Positions 1 through 11,771 of a DNA stretch of 64,000 nt are shown piece by piece. The DNA comes from Pleurostoma richardsiae (taxonomy: Eukaryota > Ascomycota > Sordariomycetes > Calosphaeriales > Pleurostomataceae): the NCBI GenBank assembly GCA_030052745.1, contig JANBVO010000025.1, forward strand, positions 124,001-188,000. Direction: 5' to 3'. The notes under the pieces were generated by a model. The model had not been told where the DNA came from. It saw only the letters and a list, made by a program, of their open reading frames with translations, and searched no databases. The first letter of the stretch is position 1, and each line of letters opens with the position of its first letter. Both the position numbers and the translations under genes were made by a program.

Positions 1-135
1 GTCGTAGAGGCTGTTATAGGTGACATTGTTCATGTGGGCGTACTGATCGTTGTCCGCCCAACGGGTCCGGTACTCTAGAAGGTACGGATAGTCGCTGCGT
101 TTCCTCCCCTTGAGCTGATCCTGGTAGCTAGACAT
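1..135 (-). CDS. Hotdog-fold acyl-CoA thioesterase, N-terminal fragment (cut by window edge)
   Basis: Reading leftwards from an ATG at 135 gives 45 uninterrupted codons that run off the window. After a short basic leader the protein shows the pattern [13 protein letters not shown] (about residues 25-37), followed by a tyrosine-rich stretch. The Asp-x-Asp-x3-His-x-Asn-Asn arrangement is the catalytic signature of the 4HBT (hotdog) thioesterase family, which hydrolyses acyl-CoA or acyl-ACP thioesters; one of the Asp residues is the usual catalytic acid. The rest of the gene lies outside the window, so length, localisation and substrate cannot be judged. It is divergent from the pseudouridine synthase and shares a roughly 320-bp upstream region with it. 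Seen: the motif and open frame. Inferred: the enzymatic activity. Confidence 0.8.
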   Translation of the reverse strand, partial: MSSYQDQLKGRKRSDYPYLLEYRTRWADNDQYAHMNNVTYNSLYD

Positions 136-458
136 GTCCAGAGACGACGGCGCTACGTTAGAGTCGCTTGCGGAGTTTCGATGTCGAACGTATTCGCAGG
201 TACAACGTCACAACGTCGCTGTTCTTTGCAAGTGAAGCTGAAATGGTTGCCTCGGTACTTGTGCCTTGCCTTATCTTGGCCAAGGATCGTTATCGGGCAC
301 CGTGGAGGGCGCGCTAGATTTCTGCCGTCGCTGACCGCCTAAAATTGTCCTTTGGACCAGCCTTGCACACGCCTCGTTCTTCCTGCAGAGACAGTTCGAA
401 CTCTTAATACGGGACGAGACAGGAACAGGAGATCCATAGGCTGGGATTTCCATTACTT
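136..458. promoter_or_regulatory. Divergent intergenic region between thioesterase and pseudouridine synthase
   Basis: About 320 bp separates the two divergent start regions and must hold both promoters. I see no clear TATA box and no gene. The 3' part is probably 5' leader of the pseudouridine synthase. Confidence 0.4.
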
Positions 459-521
459 ATGTGCAGCAACTTGCTCTATGCTGCTGGCCCTACAGCGACA
501 ATTCTACTCTGTGCTGCGTAG
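459..521 (+). promoter_or_regulatory. Upstream ORF overlapping the first start of the pseudouridine synthase
   Basis: An ATG at 459 opens a 20-codon frame (MCSNLLYAAG...) that stops at 519-521. It is out of frame with the main gene, overlaps the first in-frame ATG at 478 and ends 13 nt before the second ATG at 535. If transcribed, it would divert ribosomes away from the start at 478 and could favour the one at 535. The position is seen; the regulatory role is inferred. Confidence 0.3.
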
Positions 522-1944
522 GCAACGTGGACAGATGGCGACCAACGCAGCCATGGCACTCGTCGCCGTGGAGAGTCCTCTGACCGCAACCCCGCTCCCG
601 TCTTCGAAAGAAACTGACGCGATCAAGAGGAAAGACGGCATAGATATCCTGCCAGACGTTTTGACGACGCCGATAAGTGGACCAAGGGCATACTACTTCG
701 AGGACGGTTTGCGCAAAGTTGTTCCGTACCATTACACATATAACACGAGCTGCAAGGGGCGATGGCGGGACAGGGAGCTGATAGAAGTCTTCAAAGAAGA
801 GTTCAGAGACAGGCCATTCGAGTACTATCACAAGGCTATGGAGGACGGAACTGTCTCAGTCAATGGCAAGACGGTTGGGCCGCACTATGTGTTGAGGAAC
901 GGCGACACTATCTCACATACCCTTCACCGACACGAACCGCCCGTTACAACAGACCCAATAGGTATAATACACGAGGATGACGAGATGATCGTTATCAACA
1001 AGCCATCGGGCGTTCCTGTGCACCCCGCGGGCAGGTATCACTACAACTCTGTCATCGAAATTATGAAGGAGGATCGGCCTCCCGGATGGTTTGCATATCC
1101 GTGTAACCGCCTCGACAGGCTCACGAGTGGCATTATGTTCATTGCCAAGAACGCGAAGGCGGCCGAGCGTCTAAGAGTCCAGATCATGGGGCGGACAGTA
1201 CGGAAGGAGTACATTGCCCGTGTCAGCGGGAAGTTTCCGGATGGCGAGGTCGTTTGCAACCAGCCAATCCTGGCCATATCGCCAAAGCTGGGGTTAAACC
1301 GCGTCAGGGCCAATGGAAAACCCGCCCGGACGGTCTTCAAGAGACTGGCTTATTATCCTCCGCCAGAAGGCGAGCAAGAAGCAGTCGCCTCAGCAGGAGC
1401 GGCAGACGGACAGCCATGGAAGAGCAAGAAGGGCTACTCCATAGTTCGATGCCTTCCAGTGACTGGGAGAACGCATCAGCTGCGGGTTCATTTGCAGTTT
1501 CTGGGGTTCCCCATTCAGAACGATCCGATATATGCCAACCAGAAGGTCTGGGGCATCGATTTGGGGTGCAATGACTCTGACGCCTCGCTGAACAGCGATG
1601 AGGACATCATAAGCCGCTTGTCACGGATGGGTAAGGAAGATGTTGCGGACGCAGTCGCGTACTACGATGAGATGGTGGACGAGTACCACAAGAAGAAGGC
1701 CGAAAAGATGTCTGGAGAATTCTGTGAAGTATGCGAGACCCCGTTGTACACGGATCCCGGGCAGCACGAACTCTCGCTGTGGCTCCACAGCCTTCGATAC
1801 GAGGACGCTGACGGCTCCTGGAGCTACGTCAGCCCTCTGCCAAAGTGGGCGCTGCCTCCTGAGGGGACTAGTGGGCCTACAGAGGTGGGCGGCATGGAGG
1901 ATCTGGTCGATGCTGTCAAGGACGTCAACACGGAAATAGCATGA
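478..1944 (+). CDS. RNA pseudouridine synthase, RluA/Pus9-Rib2 type
   Basis: Single-exon gene of 488 codons from ATG 478; it would be 469 from ATG 535. The open frame extends further upstream but has no earlier ATG. An S4-like segment (around residues 115-160, ending RNGDTISHTLHRHEPPV) precedes the RluA catalytic domain, which has INKPSGVPVHPAGRYHYNS, the catalytic Asp213 in NRLDRLTSG, and GRTHQLRVHLQFLGFPI. Family members isomerise uridine to pseudouridine in tRNA; the fungal Pus8/Pus9 branch targets U32 of cytosolic or mitochondrial tRNA. The usual His before RLDR is Asn here. The C-terminal part (ECEVCETPL-like, then ELSLWLHSLRYE) matches the tail typical of the Rib2/Pus9 group. No deaminase domain follows, so this is not a full Rib2 fusion. 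The leader between the two Met codons is Arg/Gln rich and could target mitochondria. Confidence 0.9.
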   Translation: MLLALQRQFYSVLRRQRGQMATNAAMALVAVESPLTATPLPSSKETDAIKRKDGIDILPDVLTTPISGPRAYYFEDGLRKVVPYHYTYNTSCKGRWRDRELIEVFKEEFRDRPFEYYHKAMEDGTVSVNGKTVGPHYVLRNGDTISHTLHRHEPPVTTDPIGIIHEDDEMIVINKPSGVPVHPAGRYHYNSVIEIMKEDRPPGWFAYPCNRLDRLTSGIMFIAKNAKAAERLRVQIMGRTVRKEYIARVSGKFPDGEVVCNQPILAISPKLGLNRVRANGKPARTVFKRLAYYPPPEGEQEAVASAGAADGQPWKSKKGYSIVRCLPVTGRTHQLRVHLQFLGFPIQNDPIYANQKVWGIDLGCNDSDASLNSDEDIISRLSRMGKEDVADAVAYYDEMVDEYHKKKAEKMSGEFCEVCETPLYTDPGQHELSLWLHSLRYEDADGSWSYVSPLPKWALPPEGTSGPTEVGGMEDLVDAVKDVNTEIA

Positions 1945-4413
1945 GGCGAGGAATGAATGCCCTGGTGGTGGTGTGGTGGTGTGGTGGCGATCGCCAGGCC
2001 GCACGCGGGCGTATCGCGGGGAGGAGCAGAGTGCGCCAGCGCCTGACGTGGGCGATGAGCCCTTGATCGTGGCCGTCTGCAACCTTAAAAGCATATCGCG
2101 CCCGCGATCGGCAGAGTAGCAGGAAGTGTCAAGAGGTGTCTTACACACCAATCCAATCGCAAATCTATCCTCCCCCCCTCCATGAGGATACATAGTTAAA
2201 GAGGCAGAACGAGCGGGCGCCTTGCCAAGACCGGGCAATAAAACTCAAAATGGCCGGCAGGCAATTGAGGAGAGTGGAGACCAGCCGACCTTTTGCCGCT
2301 TGCTCGCCCTCGTGGGCCGGACGCGGCACGGAGGAATCCATCCATGTGGTCATCAGGAGCATGCACGTCGGATTAGGAGGCGTTTTCGCTAACAAAGGGC
2401 GAGCCGTGCGAGACATCATACTCCCCAAAGCTCTGGCAAGCCACGGGGTTGTGTTGGATGGGTTGCCCGGCAGTACATCGGAACGCGGTTGAGCCGGCGC
2501 AGCGCACACACAGACGCGCACACACACACACATGCACACACGGGGCTCTCTCTCACACCCACAGCGCAGCGCGCTGTGTCCGGCCTTCTCCGGTGGGTGG
2601 TTCCACAGTCGCCTGCATTGCCGGATCGAACAAGATCGAAAAGCCCGCGTCTCGGAGGAGCATGGGCGTTCGTGCTCGGGCCAGTCGGAGCTCCTTGTTG
2701 GGTGCTGTGGATCGAAGAAAATCCCAGCAAAAGCCACGAGGCCTGCCGGGACTCGGGAGCCACAATGCGCCACGTTACCGCCAGTTTGGGTATCATGCCG
2801 GGGATCAAGTGCTTTTCTTTGTCCCCTGCTCTGCGCAGCAACGTCATTGTCAGGCCATCACGCCCTCCAGGGGGCGCGCGCTCGCTCACCTGTCAATCAG
2901 CCCTCAACCTCCAGGGCCAGTTGCCGGGCTCAATTGACACTTTGACAGCACCTGGGCCCCCCCCCTTCTCTTTGCAGAGTCCCTGGCGTCAGGAATGCAG
3001 GGTTATGCCGCGCGACCGTGCTCTACATCCCCGGAGTCGCCAAAAGCAGGTGCATCCCTCACCCGCTGCATCAGGCGGCGCGGGAGCTGAAAGGTAAGAC
3101 ACGCCCGCGGGTTGGCTGATGAGGTCGCCCCCGCAACATCTCAGAGCTTCGCTTAGCCAGCTTCGGCTGCTTTTCGCTGCATCGACTCTTCCCAGCAGCG
3201 CGGGCTGCACGGTAGTTGGTCCGCTGTCCAGAGATCCATCTTTCCTCTGCGTCTCTGGCCCAAGCCGCATTGTTCAGTCCGTTCGGATCTGTGCTTGCTC
3301 GCTGCGAAGGAGGACAACAAGACATATCCGCTCTCAAGGGATTGTACTCCGTGTCCCCGTCTTCCCGCGCCTGGCTGCTCCCCATTCCTCGCCGGGCCAA
3401 AGGCTGCCCCCTGCTGCTCTAGCGGCTGAGGCGTCGAGGAGCCCGCGCAACTCGAGGCGCCGGAAGACCCTGAGGCGAAACTAGGCTACTTCTACACCGT
3501 GGCCCGGGAGGACAAAGAAGGGCCCACCTAGTGTCCTGCTTGCCCATCATGCCCTAGACCTTCGGGGAACATAGCCAGACGCGTCAACACTAGCCCACCG
3601 CATTTGCGATTTGCTCCGACTAGAGCCCATCCTGTTTTCGCCGCTGCAGTAGACTTGACCGTGCGCTATCCAGCACTAGCCCCGGTCTCATCACCCCTAC
3701 GCTCCCAGGCTCATCGTCGGTATGAAGTGTGTTTCCGGATGACCCCAACACCAAGACGGGGTAGCCTGAACTTTAATGCCTGGAGCGCTTCCGGCGTCCC
3801 TCACCATTGGGATTTGGAAGATCAGATCTTTCGCTCATCATCCACACGTCGGCGGGTCCCCGTAGGTTCGTCATCAGGTGGGATCCGCCGCGTTAATAAC
3901 ACCACTGGCATTGGCGGCATAGGCGCTTTGGGTGTGGCAGAGTGTCGCCAGCCATCCCGAGGAAAACCCGCCTTAACAGCTGGTTTCGTACCGGCGGGTG
4001 CTTCTTCTTCATTGCCTCCCCAGTGCCAGCGGCATCTGTAGGCGGTTCTGCATGCGTATTAGTCCCCCTTCATTCTCCGTGCCAGGGACAGTGCCTTTCT
4101 CTGTGCTAGACTGGGCCGGTACATAAACAGATCACCGACTTTACTTTCCGATAGCGAGCCCGATGCTAGACACCACTACCCCCCCTGTCACACAAGCCAC
4201 CTGAATGCATTCGTCCCCTCTGGGCCACTTGAACCTCTAGAAAGACGGGGCCAAGTAATATAAACTCATTGATCCTGCTGGAGCCCCCTGGTGGAACTGG
4301 GAAAGGAATAGCTGAACCCACGGCTTCACCTACACTAGACAAGACACTACTACGCGTCTTTTCTGCATCCCTAACTTGCCCTGCTACCTACCTACCTCTC
4401 CAACATCAACGCC
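1945..4413. other. Gene-free region upstream of the bZIP gene
   Basis: About 2.5 kb with no recognisable coding potential on either strand. It holds the (CA)n tract at 2503-2541 and several pyrimidine-rich stretches (2950-3450). The last few hundred bases probably include the bZIP promoter and 5' leader. Short open frames here have no ATG-anchored, family-like or splice-consistent content. Confidence 0.5.
2503..2541. repeat. CA-rich microsatellite
   Basis: Imperfect run of CA dinucleotides interrupted by GA, CG and TG steps, in intergenic DNA. Confidence 0.85.
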
Positions 4414-5454
4414 ATGGCTCCCTCTGCGACATCCCAGACTCGCAGCCAAGCAGCCATCCCAGCACAGAGCAATAACACCAGAGAAATGGCGCAATCGCCC
4501 TCCGCGGAACCCGTCAAGTCGGGAAAGAGGAAAGGTAAGCTGCGGCGAAGCATGGAGCGCACTGCTCCAGTGCAATCACATGCGCATGCTGACGCGCGGA
4601 CCTCTCTCAGGGACCCGGAGCGTCTCAACCCTGACTCCTGCTCAACTTGCTCGGAAGCGAGCAAACGACCGGGAAGCCCAGCGAGCCATCAGAGCGCGGA
4701 CGAAGGAACACATTGAGAAGCTAGAACGCGAGATTGAGGACCTCAGGAGCCAGCAGAATCGTGACGAGGCCATCCAGGAGCTCATCCGCAGGAACAAGGA
4801 GCTGGAGAAGCAACTCCGGACCCTGCGCGAGAGCATGGGCATACCGCACACGCCTCAATACCCTCCAGCAGGTGAGTTCTACGCAACGTCTGAGCGTAAC
4901 TTACGCACCTTCGCGATATTTCAAGCACCCGGTGCTGACGGTTTTGAAGAGAGCCTGTCGGTACCCAACTCGACCGTCTCGAGCAGAGCGTCCTCTTTCG
5001 GGCAGCACTCCGCACCCGCCGACTACAAACCTCAGCGGCAAGAGTTCGCCGGACAGTACCTCTCTACTCCTGAGCCCAGCGAGAACTGGTCAGCGTCTAT
5101 CCCGGTCTCCGTGCCGCCTTCCACGGTCTCGAGTCCCTCGTCAACAGGGCCCGTCGAGGAGTACAACGGCTATATCCCCACCAGTGTGCCGCCCCCGCAG
5201 ATGATGGAAGCAGTTGGCATGCCGCCGGCGCCGGTCCACTACCCACAGGAGGTTGAGTACGAAGAGGTTGACAGAGGTGAGCTTTACTAGCCCTACGAGG
5301 TTGATACGACTCATGAACCCTGCAATTACTGACTCTTCACTCCCCAGACCACGGTTTCCGCAGGACAAACCCAGTGCCGATGCCTCAGGCCTATTTGCAA
5401 CAACAGTCCTGGAATCTCTACCCGGTCTACTACCCACAGTCGCCCGCGATGTAA
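4414..5454 (+). CDS. bZIP transcription factor
   Basis: Four exons: 4414-4534, 4611-4871, 4950-5276, 5348-5454; 271 aa. Donors are gtaagc, gtgagt and gtgagc, acceptors end in CAG/AAG, and intron 2 has a GCTGAC branch site. The basic region spans about residues 55-72 (RKRANDREAQRAIRARTK) and is followed by an amphipathic coiled coil (about 75-110, with Leu78, Leu85, Leu98, Leu105). Downstream is a Ser/Pro-rich linker with repeated STVSS and SVPP motifs, then a short aromatic tail (NLYPVYYPQSPAM). It should act in the nucleus as a dimeric DNA-binding regulator. In classic bZIPs the invariant Asn is followed seven residues later by Arg/Lys; here Asn59+8 is Ile67 and the Arg is one further on. 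The 78-nt intron 2 is a multiple of three, so its retention would keep the frame. Confidence 0.88.
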
Positions 5455-8400
5455 CTCACCTTCAATGGTAGATCCCGCGCTCCGGAGTCTCGCCGCCGTC
5501 TGTTCAGAGACGCCCTTACAGGCGCCGACCGGGACAATCTGCCCGGGAAAGAGAGACTGGACAGCAGTCACAGGAGTGGCGGCATCAACTCCGGGATGGC
5601 CCTGGGCCGGAGGTTCGACCCTATAGGAAGGTGTTTGGCAGACGCACATCCCAACACCTTCCATACCGCCTCTTCCACCGGAACTCACCAACCGACACTT
5701 CGCTCGCCACGTACCTCCGGTGTACCTCCGGCAGCCGGGATCCTTCAGGCATTGTCGTGACGTGGGTGCGTACATTTGTGCACGATACAGACGCACACGA
5801 GACACGCATACATACCACACAACGTTTCCTTCTCAGATAGGCTTCACCATTACGCAACCACCACTTAACAGCACCACCGGCAACTGCGTCATCTATCGCT
5901 TTCACTCTATGGGAGTTGTCATGCAACAATCCCCTGTCGCCGGCCATGCTCCTCCCTACTAGGGGAGTCGAGGGCCCTCTCACTTCGCTGAGAGACACGA
6001 CGGCAAGGGAGCAGACAAGACAACTCACAACCCGCCTCACACGGTAGCACTCGTGTCCTTACATGAGTGCCACCTCTCTCGAGGCCCTCTCCGCAAGACC
6101 CTAGACCAAGCCATCCAGTCGCGCCGCAGGGGTGAACGAGGCATTGGCTGGCCAGCCGGCCGCATGCCAACGGCCAGCAAGAACGCCGTTTGCCGGCGGG
6201 CGGGACTTTGCCGGCGGGGACGGCAGAGGTGGGGAGAGCCAACGAATACAGACAAATTTCTCTGCATCGAGAGGAGGCTAGGGAGGGGGGTGAGAAAAAT
6301 GATGATTAAAAAAAAAAAAAAGAAATACACTACAAGACGGCTTCGGAAAGAGAAATGGATCCAGTGCCTAGCGCGGTTTCTTTCGGGGTTGCTCTACTGT
6401 CTACACTAACGTAGGTACACCGCAACGACGCCAAGCTTGGGACGGAAGAGGCACTTTTTCTTCTTGTCCCGTCTATAAGATCTGGACGACCAAGAGATGG
6501 GATGGGATGGGTTGGGATGCAGCGGGAAGGGAATGTATGCATGGAAAGGAGAATTGCGGGAAGGCGGTTTCATTCAATGGGAGTTCAACAGTGCCGTTTG
6601 CTTTTGCTTTTTTTTTTTTTTCTCTCTTCCTCTTTTTCCTTCTCTCAACGAGGCAGACACGGCAACTGGCGGGACGGGGTCTCTTGAAAAATCGCGAGTC
6701 CTACGGGCATTGGGTTTGGTTTCGGCATTCGGGCAGGCTTCTAGGTCGATAGAATAGTGATACCTTGGGAGGACTTTTCTCTTTTCCTCTTTCTTACCTG
6801 ACCTTCTCATCTTTTCTCGCTCGTTCTCATGATAAATATCCTGTCTAGTTCTGTCATTGGTACTGAAGATCTTGCTGATCGCGGTTCCTACGCCTACTTT
6901 ATTTTCCAAGCTATTCACGGGATCGAGCTGCTTTTGGACTAGACAGAGGAGTTGGCACGCATTTGACACAAGATCTGGCGGTGCAAGACCGACTTTTGCT
7001 TTTTTTCATCTCTCTTCGATTCGGGGCCATGACAGCATCTTGACGGCATCGAGCTGACGAATCAGATAGGCGAGAGATCTTGGTGCATTCTTTTCTTTGC
7101 TTTTCTTTTTTTTAAATCTTTATTTTCTTTGCGGATGGCGCTTCTCGGGCAGAGACAGCGTCAAGCCGTCTTCTGCCTTCACACGGTACACAGTAACACA
7201 CTCTTCTCGCACATAGACCGCCGGAGAAAACAACAAATTATCAGGAACCTCTAGAAATTGCCGTGTGACACTCTCCGATCCGATCAATTGTGATGTGTCA
7301 AAACCTCGTGTCTTGGGCGGGCGCTGCACCCTGCAGCACCGCGACCAACAGCAGTTGATCGCTGCATCAGCGTCTGTCGATAAGAATGACGGGAGCGCAT
7401 CATCAAGGGGACTCGGCGGTATGAGGCCAGTAGGAGGCAAGAATGAGACAGAGGAACCCTCCCACCCCCCAGCAAGAAATGTGCCGGCCGTAAAGAGTGC
7501 GTGGTCCGTCGGCCTCATCCCTGTTGGGCAGCGAAAAGGAGCCCACTCTACTAATGCAAGATGGACAGGTAACAACCCTGTATCGTGCCGCGAGGCATCG
7601 GAGCATCGGAGGCTGTCCGACAACCTCCCCCTGCCTGAAGGGGCTTCCCTACTGTACTCTACATTTGTGACCGTGGATGAATGTGGACGTGACACCCGGC
7701 CCTGGTGAACATTGTCGGCATAGCCCGCACGCATCCAAGGGAGCAAACTCTAGAATGCTGGTTTATTGCTGTGTTGGATAAAGTTGCAGCTTGCGTCCGC
7801 AACAGGTAAGCGTCGCGAAGAGGACCAACTCTAGTGACCGAGCCTCCTTTTCTGGACAACAATCTCGGCCCCCTGGTTCCTTCAGGATCCTAGGTGGTCG
7901 GTACAGGCCTGGACCAGCCTGTGACCGAGTGCCCATTTTCGTGAGGACCGGAAGTGGGCAGTAGGGCAAGAGAACACCCACAAGCTTCTAGCCTGGAATC
8001 ACCGCGCTTGCTCAGATGACCGCAGGGCCATCTCCACGTAGTGCTCTGTAGCACGTACACGCAGAGCCACCAAGCAGTGGGTCGGTTGCGAGCCCAGGAC
8101 TCCGCATGCAGGAGAACATTCTGACCGCTTGGCCGCCCTTAGAGGGAGCGTGCCAGCGACACAACTCAAAACCCGAGACCGCCATAATCGGTGTCTGTTT
8201 GGATTGGGCTCTCGCGAGCCCGCCCCAACATGCAGATCGGCATCTGCGAGACGATGTTGGCGACCGGAACTGCTCTAGGGCATGTGATGAGTTATGACGA
8301 GGGAGATGCCGCCTGTGACAAAGGCGGTTCCCACGACTTCTGCCGGCGAATACAGGGCGGCGGTGTTGGGCTTCTCATGTGTGAGAAGAGGCCCGAACAC

Positions 8401-11400
8401 GGCCTCTGGAGCCTTACCTAGAGTACAACCAACTGTACGACGCTCATTTTGCGAAAGGGAGGTGATCAGGGGAGCCACATGGCGATGCCCGCTTAGTGCG
8501 CGCAATGGTCGCAGTTGGTATGCGGAGTTGGGCTCGGGTTGGCTTGAGATCGCAGTCTAGTATTTGGCGAGAGGGCTCTGCCGGAAATTGAGCCCAGACC
8601 TCCTTAAATTCCAAATAACTCGAGGAGGGAAAAAGCTTAACTTGGGCTGTTGCGCATCACGAAGTCGCTGTACTCGAGTCTCAGATATCGCGTCGCCCAG
8701 CACGAGAGTTAAGGTTGGCTCGGGGTGGCGCTAGGTGGCTGATCAGAGGGTTGTCTCGCCTGTGCCGCCCGCATCTGGTGAAAGCCCCCCAGAGCTCTAG
8801 GGCTTGGAGGTGTGGTAGGACGAAAACGTCCTGGGTTGTGCGTGAATGGAGAATGGACTGTCTTGGGTGTGCATGTGCGATCCACACGGCCTGGAACGCC
8901 AGCCTCCCTGGCGGTGAGACATGGCCGATTGATGGCTTGATGGCTTGGCAGTGGTCGATCACCGCCGCCATGGCGCAAAGTTAACAACTGATGAGGCGCG
9001 CACGGCACACGTAACTGGACACGGGCGTACGGATCATGCCGAGAATTCCTCAGTCGCCACCACATCCCGGCTCAGCTGATGTGCATTCTGCTATCAGTCA
9101 GGCAGTCAATCGGCCGAGATCCTGCCTCCCACATCAAGCCCGGGTTGTGAAGCTCAACTCGGCCTCCACGAATGGCAACGCAAGGGCGCGGGTGTGCGAT
9201 GCGCGAGCACTTTGCCATGTCCCGCCAGAGGCATGCAATCTCAAACGTCAGACGGCGGTAGCAAGAGGCACTAGAGCGACTAGTCAGCATCCTTTCATCT
9301 GAATGTGGAAAGACCTGCAGAAGACCTGTGAGCCGGAGACGCGGGGCCTTTTCCTCCTAACGGGCTAGCTCCTGACGGTGCTATATTCCAATCGGATCCG
9401 TCTCGTTGGCGATGGGAGGTGGTCCGCTGTCCCTTCACTGGTCCCCAGCAGAGGAACAATCATCGAGATCCTCAGTCACTAGTAACTACACCGTATTCTC
9501 TTGCCCGCGCTGGCGGAGTTTCACCAAAAGTCAAGCCATGAGCCACAGATCCCGTCAAGCAGCCGCCGGCACACGATTGGACTGGGAGAAGCGGTGACGG
9601 TGGAGTCTGTCCGTGGTCTCCTCTTCATGGTGGGGATCATGACTTCAAGGATCATTGCTGAAAGCAGGGTCCGTCATATCATCGAAGGAATATGGGCTGA
9701 TGCCCGGCTCTCATAGCGCGTCCCATCATCCGGAAGTCCCGACACACACCAAGGGCAGCCTCCAACCAGGCACTGCCATTGAGCGTATGTAGACAAGGCC
9801 AGGGGCCGCCGCCCTGGACCCAGAATCTTCTGGGCCTGTCAGTCAATTGGTAATGGCCCTTACCCGGTTTGGCTTTGCAAAACTTCTCCTTCTGCGAAGG
9901 CGAATCCGGTAATTCCTTCGAGAAGTCAGCTGCAGTAGTCTTGACTTTCGGCGCTTTCGGAATGGGTCTGGACGCATTGCGGGCTTAGGAGCCCGGGCAG
10001 CCTTCCTCGATTATTCCGGATGCTTAGCACTAGAAGGACGCCGGCCCCCGGGTGTTCGTGGGATATTTTAGGTTTGCCGAGCTGCAGGGGACGCGGTGGA
10101 CGGGCGGCCGATGCGGTCGGGCTCCCGGTGCTAAGCAAACGGCAAGGCCCGCGAAAGGACGCGATTGCGTCTCCTGCTTTTCTTACTTGCTTGACTCGTT
10201 ATACATGGCGTCAGTGTGCTCGGGTACCGGCTGAGTGGTTATGGGTGGTCGCCGGCGTCAAGTAGATCGAGGGGTAGAATCCACCCGGAGGGCTCGAGCA
10301 GCCGGCGTCCCGAGTCAGGTCGTCATGCTTCTTCAGCCCACTAGCTGGAAACCACACTTGCGGAGGAAATCTGGCTAGCAGTAGTCGCACAGATCTCAGA
10401 TCCTAGTGTTTCTCGGCTTAGCAGGCTCCTGCTATAGGGAAAGCAGTAGTCGAATCTTGGACGGGAAAGAAGGATTCCGGGGAAAGTGGAGGTGCCGGAG
10501 CTGAGAGCTCGGGGGTCGGCTCCGAAGCGGCGTTTGGGCGCTGCCGACTCGGCTGGGAAGCGGAAGAGAAACGGGTGAGGCGCATTGAGGACCACGCGCA
10601 ACGGCCCGCGAGGCGTCGCGCAGCAGGCAAGGCAAGGCAAGACAAGACAAGACAAGACACGGGGAGCTGTGGCGCACGGCTCACACGGTGAAGAATGCCA
10701 TGAAGATGCGATTGCATACTGATCTGCGACAGGCGTCGTCGGCGTGGCGCGCGGTGGAGATGCACTACGGAGAGCGGAGAAAAGCAAACGGATCACCACA
10801 GCGGCGGGGGCGGGGCGTTTGGGAGGAAGAGATGCTGGGAGGAAGTTCGACAGCGAAGCAAAGACCAGCGATTTCCAAAGAGCCAGCGATGTGAGGCCCA
10901 TGCTCGTCGTGCTCCTGCTAGAGGGTCGATTGGCTGGGTCGCCCCTTGCTTTTTGCGTCTTGTTTCATCGCGGCGGAAATTGTTAACGCAACGAACCACT
11001 CACCTCACAAAGATGGCAATCAATATCCGAGATGCCATCCCTATAGCGCCGAGCACACACCGGGACTCTCGCTCTCGATATGTGCCACGTCGACAGAACG
11101 GGACCCTGTCATGCTGCCTTCAAGGGCCTTGATCGACCCTCTCGGACGGCACTGTCGAAGAAACAGCCACCGTCGGGGGATCACAAGAAGGCGCAACGTG
11201 CGGCTCGAGAGGAGCGATCGGCCACGGGTTCCGGTGTCACCGACGACGTTGATTTAAAGGTCGTGTCACCGCCCACGATGTCTCACGGGACATGTGTGTC
11301 GCCGGAAGGGAAGGTGGTACTCGCAGGCTGCACGCAGGCCAATCGCAAGCGCGAGGTTGGCCCGATGTGATTGTGCGCGCTGCTTGGCTGCCCTCGCGAT

Positions 11401-11771
11401 GGTTCACGTGTCTGCGAGCGGCCATTCGACCATCCAGTCAAGCGACCAATGGTCGGGCAATGTGTTGCTGGTCCTGCGTCCCAAAATGCTTCCCCTGAAC
11501 CCCTCATTCTTCTCGGGGCCTGTCGAGAATCGCTGTCAGCCACACGATGCCTCATGTCACGGTCAGGCGCTGCAGGGGTCGCTCGGCCGCTCAATCTTGC
11601 CATCATGTGCCGAAGACTGCCCCTGAATGCCGAGCAGCCCATCGTACTTAAATCCACCCAGGACTCCATGCAGTCGCCGTGAGCCATCGCTATGACGATC
11701 GTCAAGTCTTTCTGTCTACGGCGGGCAGCTGGGTATCGTGGCCAGAACCGGGCTGCTCTCTATATCGCAGC
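5455..11771. other. 6.3-kb gene-poor region
   Basis: No open frame here is supported by domain content, signal peptide or consistent splicing. The longest frames (about 150-210 codons around 7.1-7.7 kb and 10.3-10.9 kb) are rich in Ser, Pro, Arg and Cys and look like chance frames in GC-rich DNA. The region holds an A14 run (6308-6321), a T13 run (about 6610-6622), a T-rich stretch near 7.1 kb and the (GRCAA)n repeat at 10626-10659. It may contain long untranslated leaders or a non-coding RNA, but nothing in the sequence proves this. Confidence 0.5.
10626..10659. repeat. Pentanucleotide microsatellite (GGCAA/GACAA)
   Basis: Three GGCAA units are followed by three to four GACAA units, in intergenic DNA. 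Confidence 0.85.

Noticed and set aside
1621-2238. 205-codon minus-strand frame over the end of the pseudouridine synthase
   Set aside because: Overlaps a well-supported gene on the other strand and has no family features.
5600-5630. GGTTCGACC resembling a tRNA T-loop
   Set aside because: No acceptor, D or anticodon stems can be built around it.
7120-7746. 208-codon minus-strand frame and an overlapping 147-codon plus frame
   Set aside because: They overlap each other on opposite strands, neither has recognisable motifs, and codon use is erratic.
10341-10901. 186-codon minus-strand frame in the gene-poor region
   Set aside because: Ser/Pro/Ala/Arg-rich, spans a pentanucleotide repeat, and has no domain or splice-supported extension.
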